Assembly (NCBI GenBank): GCA_001969505.1
Contig: LSSK01000002.1
Span: 1 to 21,866 of the forward strand
From: Zancudomyces culisetae
Taxonomy: Eukaryota; Kickxellomycota; Harpellomycetes; Harpellales; Legeriomycetaceae
DNA length: 21,866 bases
Direction of reading: 5' to 3'
The notes under the pieces were generated by a model that worked only from the letters and a program-made list of their open reading frames with translations, did no database searches and was not told the origin of the DNA. Below are positions 1 to 10,061 of the stretch, one piece after another. Both the position numbers and the translations under genes were made by a program. Every line of letters starts with the position of its first letter. Position 1 is the stretch's first letter.

Positions 1-396
1 AAAGTCAAATGTCCGTTCTGTAAGAAAGAAGAAGAAGAAACAGTTGAGCATTACTTATTAGATTGCAGCAGATGGGACGAGATTAGGAAGGATTTACTTA
101 CTGAATTTATAGATTTTTATAGTTCTTTTTTATCTAGCACGATTTCCGAGTGTGTTGAGCTTCGCAGGAAAATCGTGGGTAAACTCCTGGGGGAGGAGTT
201 AAAGCTCAAACTACCTGGGATTCTTCGGGATCCAAACGCCACTTGCGTTAGAGCAGTGGTTTCCACAGCCCGGTTTCTTAACGAGACCTTTTTACCTCGC
301 TACCTAGTGTTGAAAGACATTAGTGTAGTCCCACTCCCCTTGAACCAATGCCCATCGGGTACGGAGACTCTAGAGAGTCGAAGGGGAATAGGATGA
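1..396 (+). CDS. LINE ORF2 polyprotein (endonuclease/reverse transcriptase), C-terminal fragment
   Basis: Frame 1 is open from the window edge to TGA at 394-396, giving 131 visible residues. Near the start is a C-x2-C-x9-H-x4-C motif (CPFC followed by EHYLLDC, residues 4-19). Its CPxC...VEHxLLxC form is the zinc-knuckle motif found at the C-terminus of many LINE reverse transcriptases, where it is thought to help bind RNA or target DNA. The remaining ~110 residues are basic and hydrophobic and carry no motif I recognise. The reverse transcriptase and endonuclease domains would lie upstream, outside the window. The frame has no internal stop, so this end of the ORF is intact. The assignment to a LINE is firm; the clade is not. 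Confidence 0.75.
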   Translation, partial: KVKCPFCKKEEEETVEHYLLDCSRWDEIRKDLLTEFIDFYSSFLSSTISECVELRRKIVGKLLGEELKLKLPGILRDPNATCVRAVVSTARFLNETFLPRYLVLKDISVVPLPLNQCPSGTETLESRRGIG

Positions 397-463
397 GTTT
401 AGATTATAGATTGTTTTTATTTTTAGGAACTGTTTATTTTCTAAATAAATTTTTTTTCTACCG

Positions 464-482
464 AAAAAAAAAAAAAAAAAAA
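464..482 (+). repeat. Poly(A) tail of the LINE insertion
   Basis: Nineteen consecutive A residues lie 67 bases after the ORF stop. The homopolymer is uninterrupted, which suggests a fairly recent insertion, since old tails accumulate substitutions. Confidence 0.8.
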
Positions 483-913
483 TTAAACAGCATACACGTC
501 TCATAAATCAATCAATCCACCGCATCGTTCTTTACGATAAACTATTTTTTATTCTTGATTCAACATAAGGTGAACATGAAGTTGCTAGCAGTAGAGGGAC
601 GAGGAGGAATTAGTTAGATTAACACTATATTCGATTCTATCTCTGTAGTTTTGTGTGGTTTTTTTAATTTTTTTACTCTTTTTGAATGAGTTTATTATTG
701 ATGTGATATTTTTTTAATTTACTCAACAAACAAAAAAAATATGGAGATAAAATAAAGTTCATGTGACATATTATCAATTCTAGTACATTTCTAAAACTAA
801 GACCGTATTTATTTACTGAACAAGTATTTTCCGCTTATAAAATTATTAAATGAAATTTAACCATCAGTGAAATATCTACCAAATCAATAACCCATGTATC
901 ATAACCCCTCGAT

Positions 914-1132
914 CTAAACTAGCGGTCTCAGACGCATCAAATCTTTTGCATGCTCCTCTTCACTGCCAACTATATTTCCCCCATCACTAGAATTAACGTT
1001 TGTATTCAGAATAGATTGATTAAACATGTAAAACCTAGTAAAATATCTAGGAAAAATCAAAACATCAATAATTCTCAGCTCAAAACTATCGGGCTTTTTA
1101 TGAAACATCGCCATTGTGATAGTTTTTGCCAT
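914..1132 (-). CDS. Doubtful small ORF, 72 residues, unknown
   Basis: A minus-strand ORF with a true ATG (1132-1130) and a TAG stop, 72 codons, divergent from the transporter gene. The protein is mixed hydrophilic with an aromatic-rich middle (IFPRYFTRFYMF) and an acidic stretch (GSEEEHAKD) before its end. It looks more protein-like than most chance ORFs here, but it matches no family I know. I found no convincing donor or acceptor that would extend it, and a frame of this length can arise by chance in a window of this size. Kept only as a candidate. Confidence 0.2.
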   Translation of the reverse strand: MAKTITMAMFHKKPDSFELRIIDVLIFPRYFTRFYMFNQSILNTNVNSSDGGNIVGSEEEHAKDLMRLRPLV

Positions 1133-1289
1133 ACTCCTTGATTTTTTTTAGTTAGGTTTACTGCTAATAACACGTGACAAGCTATTTAAGACGCACAAAC
1201 AACTTGGAAAGTAAATCATCAACCAAGTGTATATACTACATTTTTAAAACACCGAAAAGTTTATTGGTCGTTATACTTTTGATTCTAGA

Positions 1290-1297
1290 TATAAATA
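1290..1297 (+). promoter_or_regulatory. TATA box of the MFS transporter gene
   Basis: TATAAATA lies 95 bases before the ATG at 1392, a usual distance for a fungal gene. No other equally good TATA motif lies between it and the start codon. Confidence 0.45.
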
Positions 1298-1391
1298 CCA
1301 AGTTCTGACGATTCCAACGCATCCACATTGCTAGTGTTACTTTTATAAAGATTAAAGACATATATTATTTTGAGGAGTTTATCAAATAAAA

Positions 1392-2988
1392 ATGATCGAT
1401 AAACGCATATCTGATTTGGAAAGCTCGATTGCAAAAGGCGAGCTGGTGTCGTTGGAGAAGAATGAGAAGATAAACCTAAATATTAAACGAATCTTGACTC
1501 CTGAGGAGGAAAAGATCAAAAAGGCATATCTGAGAAAAATTGACAGACTAATTATACCCACAGTGACACTCTTGTACTTTGGAGCATCAATTGATAGAGC
1601 TAATATTGGGTCAGCATTAGTGGTTGGGCTTCAAAAAGATCTTAAAATGACTAATACTCAAGTTTCTCTTGCTGTTGTTGGAATTTCTGTGGCAATTTTT
1701 GTTTTTGATTTACCAGCTACCTACATGGTTAAAGTAATAAAGCCACACTACTGGTTTGCCTTTATTTCGGTTTCTTGGTCTATAGTCACGCTGCTGCACA
1801 CTTTTGTCAAAAATGGATGGGCTTTTGTTGCTCTCCGATTGGTTTTGGGTGCACTGGAAGCTGGTTTGCTACCTGGTGTTGTGACATATCTTCCCTTTTG
1901 GTATACAATTGATGAAATTGCACCAAGGATGTTTTTGTTTTATGCTGCCTTACCAATCACTGGTATGATCGGAGGACCGCTTGCATACGGTCTGAGTGAA
2001 ATCCCTGTAAGTCTTTTTACACCAAACCTAACTTTTTTTATTGTTAAAATACAAATTGTAGCCTATGTGGTGGCAATGGCAAACATATACATCAATAAAT
2101 GCCTTATTAATCACATAGATTCAATCAATTTTTAAATATGGAAGGATATTCTTATTTGAGGGGATTCTCACGCTTTTGGTTGGAATATTCTCCTTCTTCA
2201 CAATCTTAGATACACCTGAAACATCAAAAATCTTGACTGAAGAGGAAAGGGTGTTGATATTACGTCGTCTCAGAGAGAGTCATGGACTTGCAACAAAGGC
2301 AAAAGTAAGCTTTAAGCAGTTTTTTCATGATGCAAATGACTTCAGACTCATACCTCTCGCAATTCTGACTTTTTCCTCAAGTTACCCCATCAGCGTTATT
2401 GGTATATTCGGACCGAGTATTTTAAATGCTAACGGGTACTCTGAAGGTGCATCGCTTGTTTTGTCTGCTCTTCCACCATTTGCAGCACTTATTGTACTTT
2501 TGCTTGGGGTCAAAATAATTAAACATGCACCATACTTTGCGTTCATATCGGTTAATTGTACTTTAAATATGCTTGGTTTTATATTTCTGGCATTTGTTGG
2601 CGGCCGTATTACAAAAGTAATATCACTAACCATTGCCGGATTTGGTGGGGTAGCAAATGCATCATTGATTGTCACGTGGGGATCTGTAAACTTGGGAGGT
2701 ACAGCAAAACGTCTAGTGGTGATGGCTATTGTGATGGGAATGGGTGTTATTGGAGCTATTATTGCACCAGTACTATACACAAAATCGTATGCTCCCAAGT
2801 TTTTTGCTGGTAATATGGTATTTATTTTTTCTCAGGCTGCGGCAATCATCTCAGCTTTGGGATTAGGTTTGTATTATAGGCGCCAAAACAAATACAGGGA
2901 TGCACATCCAGTTGATGTCACACATTTAACTGAGGATGAGCAGGTTTTACTTCATGATAAGCACCCTGATTTCAGGTACAAGCTCTAA
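1392..2988 (+). CDS. MFS transporter, Dal5-type anion:cation symporter family
   Basis: A plasma-membrane transporter, 494 residues, encoded by exons 1392-2006 and 2119-2988. The intron (2007-2118, 112 bases) starts GTAAGT, ends TAG, is phase 0, and has a TATTAAT-like branch site 8 bases before the acceptor. Splicing joins ...GLSEIP to IQSIFKYGRIFLFEG, restoring the W/G-R-x-IF-EGI signature of the family. Other Dal5-family marks are the cytosolic KKAYLRKIDRLIIP segment before TM1, DRANIGSA in TM1, RLVLGALEAGLLPG in TM4-5, and the central loop ILDTPE. Twelve membrane segments can be placed. Known members carry allantoate, nicotinate, pantothenate or biotin; the substrate here cannot be read from sequence. 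The ATG at 1392 opens the charged N-terminus typical of the family, and the stop is TAA. If the intron is retained, translation runs to a stop at 2135. Confidence 0.9.
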
Positions 2989-3687
2989 TACTTGATTTGA
3001 CCTCTTTTATATATTTATTGTTTTTTTTTTATAATAAAAAGTTGCGGTAGTAAAACATTACTACTCAGCTATGTAGTACAATCATGTTGCATGGTGTTGG
3101 TTAAAGTGCGGGTTTGTTGATTTTAACATATGCAGAAAGTGATACGCTAGTCCAAAAGCCGTTAAGCTCGCCGTTGGAAAAGATTCCAAGCTGGCTAGAG
3201 TGTGATGGGCGAATTGTCATTGCTAGAGTTTTATGGATACGTTTAAATACAATACACTATTGATACTAATCGGTATCACTAATTGTAGTCTCCCATTCTA
3301 CAAATGGAAAGGTCGACAAAAGTAACTGTTTATTGGAGGTTAATAAACTATACACGCGTTTATAAAATCCTTCATTTACTTGATCACTCCCACCTTTAAA
3401 AGCAGAACGACCAACCATGTTCATACTCTTGTAATCTCGAATCACATTTTAAACATTAAATAAACTTTTTTCATATATTCGTGTAATAGATTCTAGTTAG
3501 CTATTATAGGCAAAAAGTAATTGCGATTAAGAAGTACTATTTAAACAGTTCAGCATTCTAAAATATCAAGTATAACATTAAAGGTATAAAAAGAAGCGAA
3601 AAAACAAAGCAGCTGTATGCAAAGCAGTTATATCAAGTGATTCATAAAACAAACGGAAAAAAAAGATCTATGCCAATGCCACAATAC
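2989..3687. other. Intergenic region between convergent MFS and LMBD2 genes
   Basis: The 3' flanks of two convergent genes. A T-rich run and an AATAAA-like stretch (3000-3040) probably serve 3' end formation of the transporter. Bases ~3105-3262 are less AT-rich and open in one plus-strand frame for about 52 codons, with no ATG and no splice signals that I trust. Nothing else is supported. Confidence 0.5.
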
Positions 3688-5802
3688 CTATACGATGGGT
3701 TCTTGACCTCTTTCCAAAGCGGCCCTTTGTCGCGAAATTAAGATTCTTCCCTCGTATACGCTTTCAGAAGGCTGAGATAGTAATGATAGGTCAGGTCTTC
3801 TGTCAACATCCGGCTTAAACAACGAGGCAATCCTTCCATAAGCTCTAGTATAAGTAAGAATGGCAGGCAAAAGAACTATAAACGGAATGTACTGATTGAT
3901 TGCAATACCAAGGATGGGAACAGCGTTGATTTTTCCCATAATAGCTAAAAACCCTGTCCCTTCATTGATGTTTGAAATAGCGAGAAAGTTATAGCACAGT
4001 GGTATCAGGAGTCTGCAAAGTTGACTTCCACAGATGACTAGTGCTCCTGTCGTAGTGCTGTGAGCGTGTCGAAGACTTTTTATGCCAAATAGCTTTAAAT
4101 TTGTGACAGACAAATAGATACTAATACACATATAAAGTACTAGTCCAACAGACAGCAATTCAATAACAAAGTAGTCAGTGGTAAAGACGTTATTAAACAG
4201 CAGACTTATAAATGTGAAATCAGGACTTATGGTAAATATAAATTCCGATTGTAGTATCAGGACACCGAGTAAGCCCAGAAAAACAGATGCAATTTTATAT
4301 AGATATGTTCTTATATAAAGATACCAGAAGAATGTTGCTTTTCTTCGCCACATTGGCCATCTGGCAATAAAGGGGACTGAGCTTTGAACATAGCGCAAGT
4401 TGTTTTGTTTGGATTCTCTGATATCCTGTAGGAGAAGAGCTGCATTAGTATTTTCTTTGATAGCACGTGTCAGATACTTTAGTTTTAGCTTTCTATAAAC
4501 GAGTTTGCTTCTTATTTTAGCTAGTTTTGTAAGATTTTTCGAAATTGCCTTGTCGTCTCTACTCTGAGGATGTGAATGATAGTTTTGACCACTTGATTCT
4601 ACCCATTCGTTTCTTCCCATACTGGCACATCTACCATATTTGTTTATAGTCTCATGGTTTTCTTGTTTAATTATTACGCAGTATGGGTACTCAGGATCAG
4701 TTGGATGGGCTCTCAAGCTAAACCTTTCAAATTCCTGTATATACTCGGATATTTTTGCTTCAGTATCATGATATCTATCCTTTAACTCAGACGCACGAGC
4801 CTCTACTTCTAATATTTCTAGTTCAATATTTGATCTCATCCAGATCTTTCGAGGGATGTTTACCAGCCCAACACCCATAAAACCTACAATCATGAACATT
4901 CCCCACAAATTTGCCACTGCCATGGAAACAGCGGTTAAATTTTTCCTATTAAGAATAGATTATTCAGTATCCAAGTTCAAAATGTGTGCAATTCTTTTGC
5001 TTTTTCTGACAAAAAAAAGATAATAAAAAACATGGATGAAATTTAAATCTAACAGAAAATAAAGATAAAAATAACACACTTACCATTCTAGTAGACCCTC
5101 GATTATTAAAAAAACTACAAGTAGTATAATAATCACCAACAGATATGAGTAATACTTTATGTTAATCTTGAAAGAATCTTTAATTTTATCCACGTATGCA
5201 AGGTGTCCAGAGTCTACATATTCTTTTAATAGTGGAAGAACTAGCCTGTATATATGTGAATATATATATATCATTAATATTAATGCTCTAGTGCGTTAGA
5301 TAAATAATTACTATTAAGTTTCTCCACCAAATTAGAATAATTAAACACTATAGAGAAATTATCAAGAATGCACAAAGGTGAAAAGTTCAAGAGGGAACAA
5401 AGCTATACAAAAAAAAAGTACACATACCATGTTAATACAAATATCATCCAATAAACGATTCTCCAAATTTGACGGAAATGATCTAGTTTCAGATAGCCCC
5501 ATGGTTTCTCACAGTTACCATCGCAATTCCTGTATATACTCTATTCGCGATTTGTGTATGTTGTTGAGTTTATAGCTAAATTTCAAATGTTCACATGTAC
5601 AGCGATTATTTTCCTTTTTCCATATACTTACCGAACTTATATCGAAAGGAAGCAAAAATATCACCGTAGAAGGCAAAAACCAACCGAGTTCCACTAAAAA
5701 CCATACTAGAAAATTGAACCTGCTAAAATCTCCGTATCTACCAAGTAGGTATATAGTCGTTATGAGGCAGCAGACGGCGCAGACCAATATTATAGAAATC
5801 AT
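3688..5802 (-). CDS. LMBR1-family multi-pass membrane protein (LMBD2-like)
   Basis: Four exons on the minus strand: 5802-5632, 5540-5428, 5245-5084 and 4945-3688, giving 567 residues. Introns are 5631-5541 (GTAAGT...TAG, phase 0), 5427-5246 (GTATGT...CAG, phase 2) and 5083-4946 (GTAAGT...TAG, phase 2). Joining them rebuilds family landmarks in order: LLPFDISS-SIYRNC after the first helices, CEKPWGY, RIVYWM...LTW-LVLPLLKEYVDSGH, and AVANLWGMFMIVGFMGVGLVNIPRKIW. A charged coiled-coil-like cytosolic loop follows, then more helices, and a polar tail ending ...SVYEGRILISRQRAALERG, like other LMBD2 proteins. About nine membrane segments are expected. LMBR1 proteins are linked to receptor traffic and signalling in animals; the fungal role is poorly defined. 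ATG at 5802, TAG stop at 3690-3688. The family call and the joins are strong; the cellular function is not known. Confidence 0.88.
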
Positions 5803-6511
5803 TTTCTGTATATTATACTAAGATTTAACATCGAATTGTAACTCAAAGGTGAATTTATAAATACAATACACAATTTACAATTTACAAGATTCAATATACT
5901 AAAGTTTATTCTCAATTGCTTTTAGTGGTCAAAAAATATTGGTTGCATTTTTAAGTAATTCAAAGAATTTCTCAACGCTTTAAACGCCACTGTTTTGAGA
6001 GTCCGATGTTATTTTTGGTCATACTAAACAATAAATTACTTGGTGGTGCCTCTACTGAATTTTAGTAATTATGCGACCAACCTAGTAAAACATAAGGCGC
6101 ATTAAACAATATTGAAGAATACAAAGATCCCAGGTAAAGGAACAAATTTAATGACCTCTTGGCTACTTTAGTAAATACTGTGCAAAAAAAGTAAATTACA
6201 TCCACGAGAATATATTTTTATCAATTTACCTAAACACACACCGTAGCACGAGACACACTAAAAGGAACACTCCAATACATAAATTGTGGCTTAGATTCAC
6301 ACATTCCTACTTTTCAAATAGTCAACATAGAGAATGCTTCAATCTCGAATATAAAAATTCTGGCCACAGATATGTACGAACTTGCTAAATAATTCCCTTA
6401 GCTTTTTGTTTTTGCACCTGAGACTGGACTTTTTTCCTTACATAATCAGAAATATGAAACGTAAACTGAGAATATATAAAAGAATAAAATACATAAAGAT
6501 CAAAAGTGAAA
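5803..6511. other. Intergenic region between LMBD2 gene and tRNA-Lys
   Basis: Promoter side of the LMBD2 gene. AT-rich, with stops in all frames and no donor/acceptor pair that opens an exon. I see no repeat or RNA gene here. Confidence 0.5.
6502..6505 (-). terminator. Pol III terminator of tRNA-Lys
   Basis: Read on the minus strand, a run of four T lies 6 bases past the tRNA 3' end. T4 or longer just after the mature end is the standard RNA polymerase III stop signal. Confidence 0.6.
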
Positions 6512-6583
6512 CGCCCGATGTGGGGCTCGAACCCACAGCCTTGAGGTTAAAAGCCTCACGCTCTACCATTGAGCTAACCGGGC
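6512..6583 (-). tRNA. tRNA-Lys, anticodon UUU, no intron
   Basis: A complete 72-base cloverleaf on the minus strand. The acceptor arms are GCCCGGT and ATCGGGC (one G:U pair) with discriminator G, the D stem is GCTC/GAGC, and the anticodon arm is TGAGG-CTTTTAA-CCTCA. The variable loop is five bases, and the T arm is GTGGG-TTCGAGC-CCCAC. The anticodon at positions 34-36 is TTT, which reads AAA and AAG as lysine. The internal A box (TTAGCTCAATGG) and B box (GGTTCGAGCCC) promoters are intact. No intron interrupts the anticodon loop, unlike many yeast tRNA-Lys(UUU) genes. CCA is not encoded, as expected in eukaryotes. Confidence 0.95.
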
Positions 6584-7680
6584 CACTTTTTGCAAAGTTG
6601 TAAGAATATTTAAGTTTCTACTTGGTACCTTTTGCTACCAACTACTACACTGGACGGGTCAATTTTTAATAATATATATAATTATTATACTATTATCTAT
6701 CTGAGGAAAAGAACGATCTATTAATTAATTCACAATAAACATATTTAGCTAATTATATAACATACATCTATTTATCTAACCAATAAAATTGGGACAACTC
6801 TTTCGTATAGTTTACTTTACGACTTTTTTAAAAAGTTTGTATATATGTATTAGTTATTCAAACATTTTTTAATTTTTTATGGGATTAAAGACTAGTTTTT
6901 AGTTCTTAGCTATTGGGATGTTTTTCTTTTCAAAAAAATTTGTTCGATTTCTCACATCGTAACATCATGTTAGGTCTATTATTTTCTGACAACGGAAACT
7001 TGGAAGCCTCTGTATTTTTCTAATTTTTAGTAGATATCATAATGTTAATGTCTTTGGAATCAATATTCAATATTTCGTTTTAGCTGGCGAAACACATATA
7101 TTAAAATCTGGTTTGATTATGTATTATTAGTCGTTTAGATTTTGGTACATAGTTTTTTCTTCGTTTATTATTTACACCATTACTATTTACGCTACTCGGA
7201 TTAATAAAGCCTGCTTGGAAAAATGGTAATAACTTTTTGATTAGTGCGCGCGGCCCATAGCTGTAACAACGCTGCAGAAAAATTAAATCTTTTTCTCAAA
7301 AGTACTAATTTGTGTATTTTTGAGAGTCAATTTGCCAGTATGGATGTTCAAACTATTTCAGGTTGATTATAACCTCTTTGGGGAAGAGGATATATTGAAA
7401 CCCCATCACATAAATGCCTTCTTTATAATTATATATATCTACAAGTACACATGGTTGGTTGAAAGATTCCACATCCTGCATGCTACTATATTGTATTAGT
7501 TATCACTAACGTTTGTCTGTTCACAAACCCCAAATCAAATGGCTGACAGGAAATATCATTTTCAAAGTGCAACACCTATCTTCCTGTATTGAATAAATCC
7601 ATATATTTTTTGAAGGTCATATAAGGACAAACAGATTGTATTTGAAATAGGGTAATGCTAGAAAAAAGAATTGAAGTCAT
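6584..7680. other. Gene-free region between tRNA-Lys and hydrolase gene
   Basis: About 1.1 kb of very AT-rich DNA with stops in all frames. It includes a short GC-richer patch near 7245-7275 and a weak inverted repeat TTGGTA/TACCAA at 6622-6641. tRNA flanks are common retrotransposon targets, but I could not find paired TG...CA LTR ends or a poly(A) tract. Confidence 0.5.
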
Positions 7681-9021
7681 TTATTTTTGTAACGAATCAA
7701 GAAAATTTTTGACTCCATCCATAAACGCGTGCTTCTCATCAGCCTCATCAAAAATAAAAAAGGTGTGTATCATGCCCACATACTTTTCATAAATGATTTT
7801 TTTTCTATGGGTATGCTCAGCATCATTGTCGGTAATAAGGGAAAAATCAAACCCAGGATGTTTCCTGCCACTGATAACAGTAGGTTTAACCCCATATTTT
7901 GAGGCGAAATTGTCGATATCATCAACCAAAAGCTCCAGCTCGCCACTAATGAGGTAGATAGGCGCACATTCAGGAAACGAATAATCTCCATGTATTGGAC
8001 TGGCGAATGGATTTTTAAACACACTTTTTGCCTCCTCAAGCGATTTTCCAGGAGCGGCATACATGCGAGATGTGTTAAACACAAAATCCAGTGGAATGGA
8101 CGTCAAGTAATCGTACTTCTTGTTTCTATCCCAGCTGTCAGTAGTGATGTCAAGATTGACCCAGGGAGAGAATGAAATACATGCTCGGGGTTGTGGCTCG
8201 CCAAGCTTTTCCAAGACAAGCAGCAGTTCTAGAACGAGATTTCCCCCGGCACTCTCCCCAAATAAAATTATATTTTTTTGCTTATGTCCAAGGCTGTGTA
8301 GATACTTAAGAAACATGTATCCGTCATATATTGGAGCTGGAAATGGGTTTTCTGGTGCGAGTCTGTAGTATGGCAAAATAACTCTATGATTAGTCAGATT
8401 ACTGAGCTCTATCCCTGTGGTTCGATACGCTCCGGGTGTGATCATGCAGTATCCACCCCCGTGATAATGGACGATAACAACTTCGTCTTTGTCCAGCGGG
8501 TTTAATGATAATCCTTTTTCCTCGCCACCATTGCTTTCTATGATTTTTTTGGATGCCACGACTTCTGCAAAGTGTGTTCTGAGTCCGTGTCCGCCATTCT
8601 TTTCACTTTTATCCTTGGACACCAACTCTGCAAAAATAGGTATCCTATCCACTATCTTTTTAACGTCACAAACTTCATCAATGTCAACTACCCAATTGTG
8701 ACTCGCATATTTTCCTTCATCGCTTTTTCTTAACTCATTTGATGTTAAGTTTCTCATAACTTTAAAGTTTTTCCCCAGCTCTTCAGCATCAAAATTTTCC
8801 TCGGTATAGAACACAGTGTTTGTTCTTTTGGTCAACATGACCTCTTTTTTTAGCCTGTCGACAGTAATATGCTTTTGAAGTGTCCAATTTGATACTTTTG
8901 GGCCCTCTTTTTCATACATTAGCCTAGTTTCATCTTCAAACTCTTTTATTTTTGCAAAATAATAAGCCTTTTCTTCATCAGTTCCGTTTTTTGGATAAGC
9001 TAAACCGAGCCAGTCTGTCAT
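7681..9021 (-). CDS. Alpha/beta hydrolase fold-3 (HSL-type) esterase/lipase
   Basis: An intronless 446-residue protein. The open frame continues 16 codons upstream to 9069 but has no ATG there, so I take the first ATG at 9021; the stop is TAA at 7683-7681. Hormone-sensitive-lipase family marks appear in order: the oxyanion-hole motif HGGGY (187-191), YYRLAPENPFPAP (218-230), the nucleophile elbow GESAGG with Ser257, and a late IHTFF with the likely catalytic His419. The acid position, GELELLVDD (360-368), shows Glu363 where many members have Asp, with a DD pair just after it. Fungal relatives act on esters such as steryl acetates or short acyl chains; the substrate here is unknown. About 190 residues precede the hydrolase core, without a clear signal peptide or membrane helix. 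The next gene upstream ends 1 kb away on the same strand. Confidence 0.88.
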   Translation of the reverse strand: MTDWLGLAYPKNGTDEEKAYYFAKIKEFEDETRLMYEKEGPKVSNWTLQKHITVDRLKKEVMLTKRTNTVFYTEENFDAEELGKNFKVMRNLTSNELRKSDEGKYASHNWVVDIDEVCDVKKIVDRIPIFAELVSKDKSEKNGGHGLRTHFAEVVASKKIIESNGGEEKGLSLNPLDKDEVVIVHYHGGGYCMITPGAYRTTGIELSNLTNHRVILPYYRLAPENPFPAPIYDGYMFLKYLHSLGHKQKNIILFGESAGGNLVLELLLVLEKLGEPQPRACISFSPWVNLDITTDSWDRNKKYDYLTSIPLDFVFNTSRMYAAPGKSLEEAKSVFKNPFASPIHGDYSFPECAPIYLISGELELLVDDIDNFASKYGVKPTVISGRKHPGFDFSLITDNDAEHTHRKKIIYEKYVGMIHTFFIFDEADEKHAFMDGVKNFLDSLQK

Positions 9022-10061
9022 TTTTTTTACGCTTTGCTGCCTTGAATTATATTGCGGATTAGTTCGCAATATACTTTTATATTTAAAAAAATAGCTGAAC
9101 CTAATAGTTCAAATAATTTAATTTTAGGAACTCTTGAAACTAGGAAAAGTGATGTTGCTTTATAATTAATAACCCATCCCACTCCACCTATAACTGTTTT
9201 TACAAGTAGAGATTGTCATGAATACATTTTTAAAGGGGGGTTTTGAATAAATCAATATCATTTCTTTCTTAAACAACGCGAATTCACATAACACAGCTTG
9301 TTACAGCTTTTGTATACTGATTAAAAATCGCCTGCCTACGTCCAACATAATTGTGGATTTTGCGCCATTTACTAACCCGGAAATATAGTTGGGTTTTTAC
9401 ATTAATGGCAATAAATCTTTGGAAAAAAAACAACCCCCTCCCCCTCCCCCTCCATCTAATAGAATCGGTGGGAAGAGATTTGCTAGTGGTATTTCCATTT
9501 TCAAATAATGATGTTATTTGGTTAACTACTTCCAGCAGCTAACTACTGTACATCTTTTAGTTTTGTTTTGAAACAAATCTATTAATTTTCACGTTCAGTA
9601 GATAAAATCAAACACCAGAAACATCTAGAGATAGATTAAATAAGATAAACAGGAAAGAACAAAGAGGAGTAGAAAAGGAAGGGAAGAACATGTGAGTAGA
9701 GAGAAATTGGTTTCGGGAGATCTGCTCTAGGCATATTTTGCATTTATTCTATAAAAAAACCTGCTCACAGCCACTCGACATTCGTTGACCTATTCTATAT
9801 GCATCTACTGTTGCGTTTTAGTCACGAGATGTGGTTACTGATTAATTAATGATGGCTGAGTATAATAAAAGCATGCTAAACACGATCACCATAATATTAA
9901 TTTATATTATAACAAATAGCACAAGTTATAAATAGCTTCGGGTTTGCTATTAACCATTAAAAAAAGATTTTAAAAAAAGAATAATAATGCTACACAAAGT
10001 GGAGTTAACTAAGCTTGACAAAACTGATATAAAATGCAACCAAGGATGTTGCTATTTGCTA
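9022..10061. other. Upstream region of the hydrolase gene
   Basis: One kilobase between two minus-strand genes. It holds a triple CCCCCT tract (9434-9451), a run of six G preceded by AAA (9232-9240), and a strand-biased stretch at about 9620-9715 that is purine-rich on plus and pyrimidine-rich on minus. No exon or RNA gene is supported. Confidence 0.5.
9434..9451 (-). promoter_or_regulatory. Triple AGGGGG tract, stress-response-element-like
   Basis: Three perfect head-to-tail copies of CCCCCT on plus, which is AGGGGG on the minus strand, lie about 410 bases upstream of the hydrolase start. AGGGG is the STRE core bound by Msn2/Msn4-type C2H2 zinc-finger factors in ascomycetes. Such a GC-rich tract stands out in AT-rich DNA. 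It could instead be a simple microsatellite, or bind another C2H2 factor. Confidence 0.35.

Larger units (their letters stand above)
1..482 (+). mobile_element. LINE (non-LTR retrotransposon), 3' end with poly(A) tail
   Basis: The left edge holds the last part of a LINE reading into the window. It consists of an open frame from base 1 to the TGA at 394-396, a short 3' UTR (397-463) and a pure run of 19 A (464-482). A C-terminal cysteine/histidine motif, an immediate stop, a short UTR and a terminal A-tract are the hallmark of poly(A)-primed target-primed retrotransposition. The 5' part lies outside the window, so I cannot say whether the copy is full length, 5' truncated or active. No flanking target-site duplication can be tested because the 5' junction is missing. 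Confidence 0.8.
483..1391. other. Intergenic region between LINE and MFS transporter
   Basis: AT-rich DNA holding the promoter of the MFS transporter gene. It contains one weak minus-strand ORF candidate (914-1132, listed separately), a TATA box at 1290-1297 and many short poly(T) and poly(A) runs. I see no RNA gene or further exon with supporting splice signals. Confidence 0.6.

Noticed and set aside
5378-5575. Plus-strand 65-residue ORF
   Set aside because: Overlaps LMBD2 exon 2 and its flanking introns on the opposite strand; that exon rebuilds family motifs.
6382-6603. Plus-strand ORF over the tRNA
   Set aside because: Its C-terminal part is simply the antisense of tRNA-Lys; no ATG start.
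6622-6641. Inverted repeat TTGGTA/TACCAA next to the tRNA as a possible LTR end or terminator
   Set aside because: Six-base arms with an eight-base loop are common by chance, and no TG...CA LTR pair was found.
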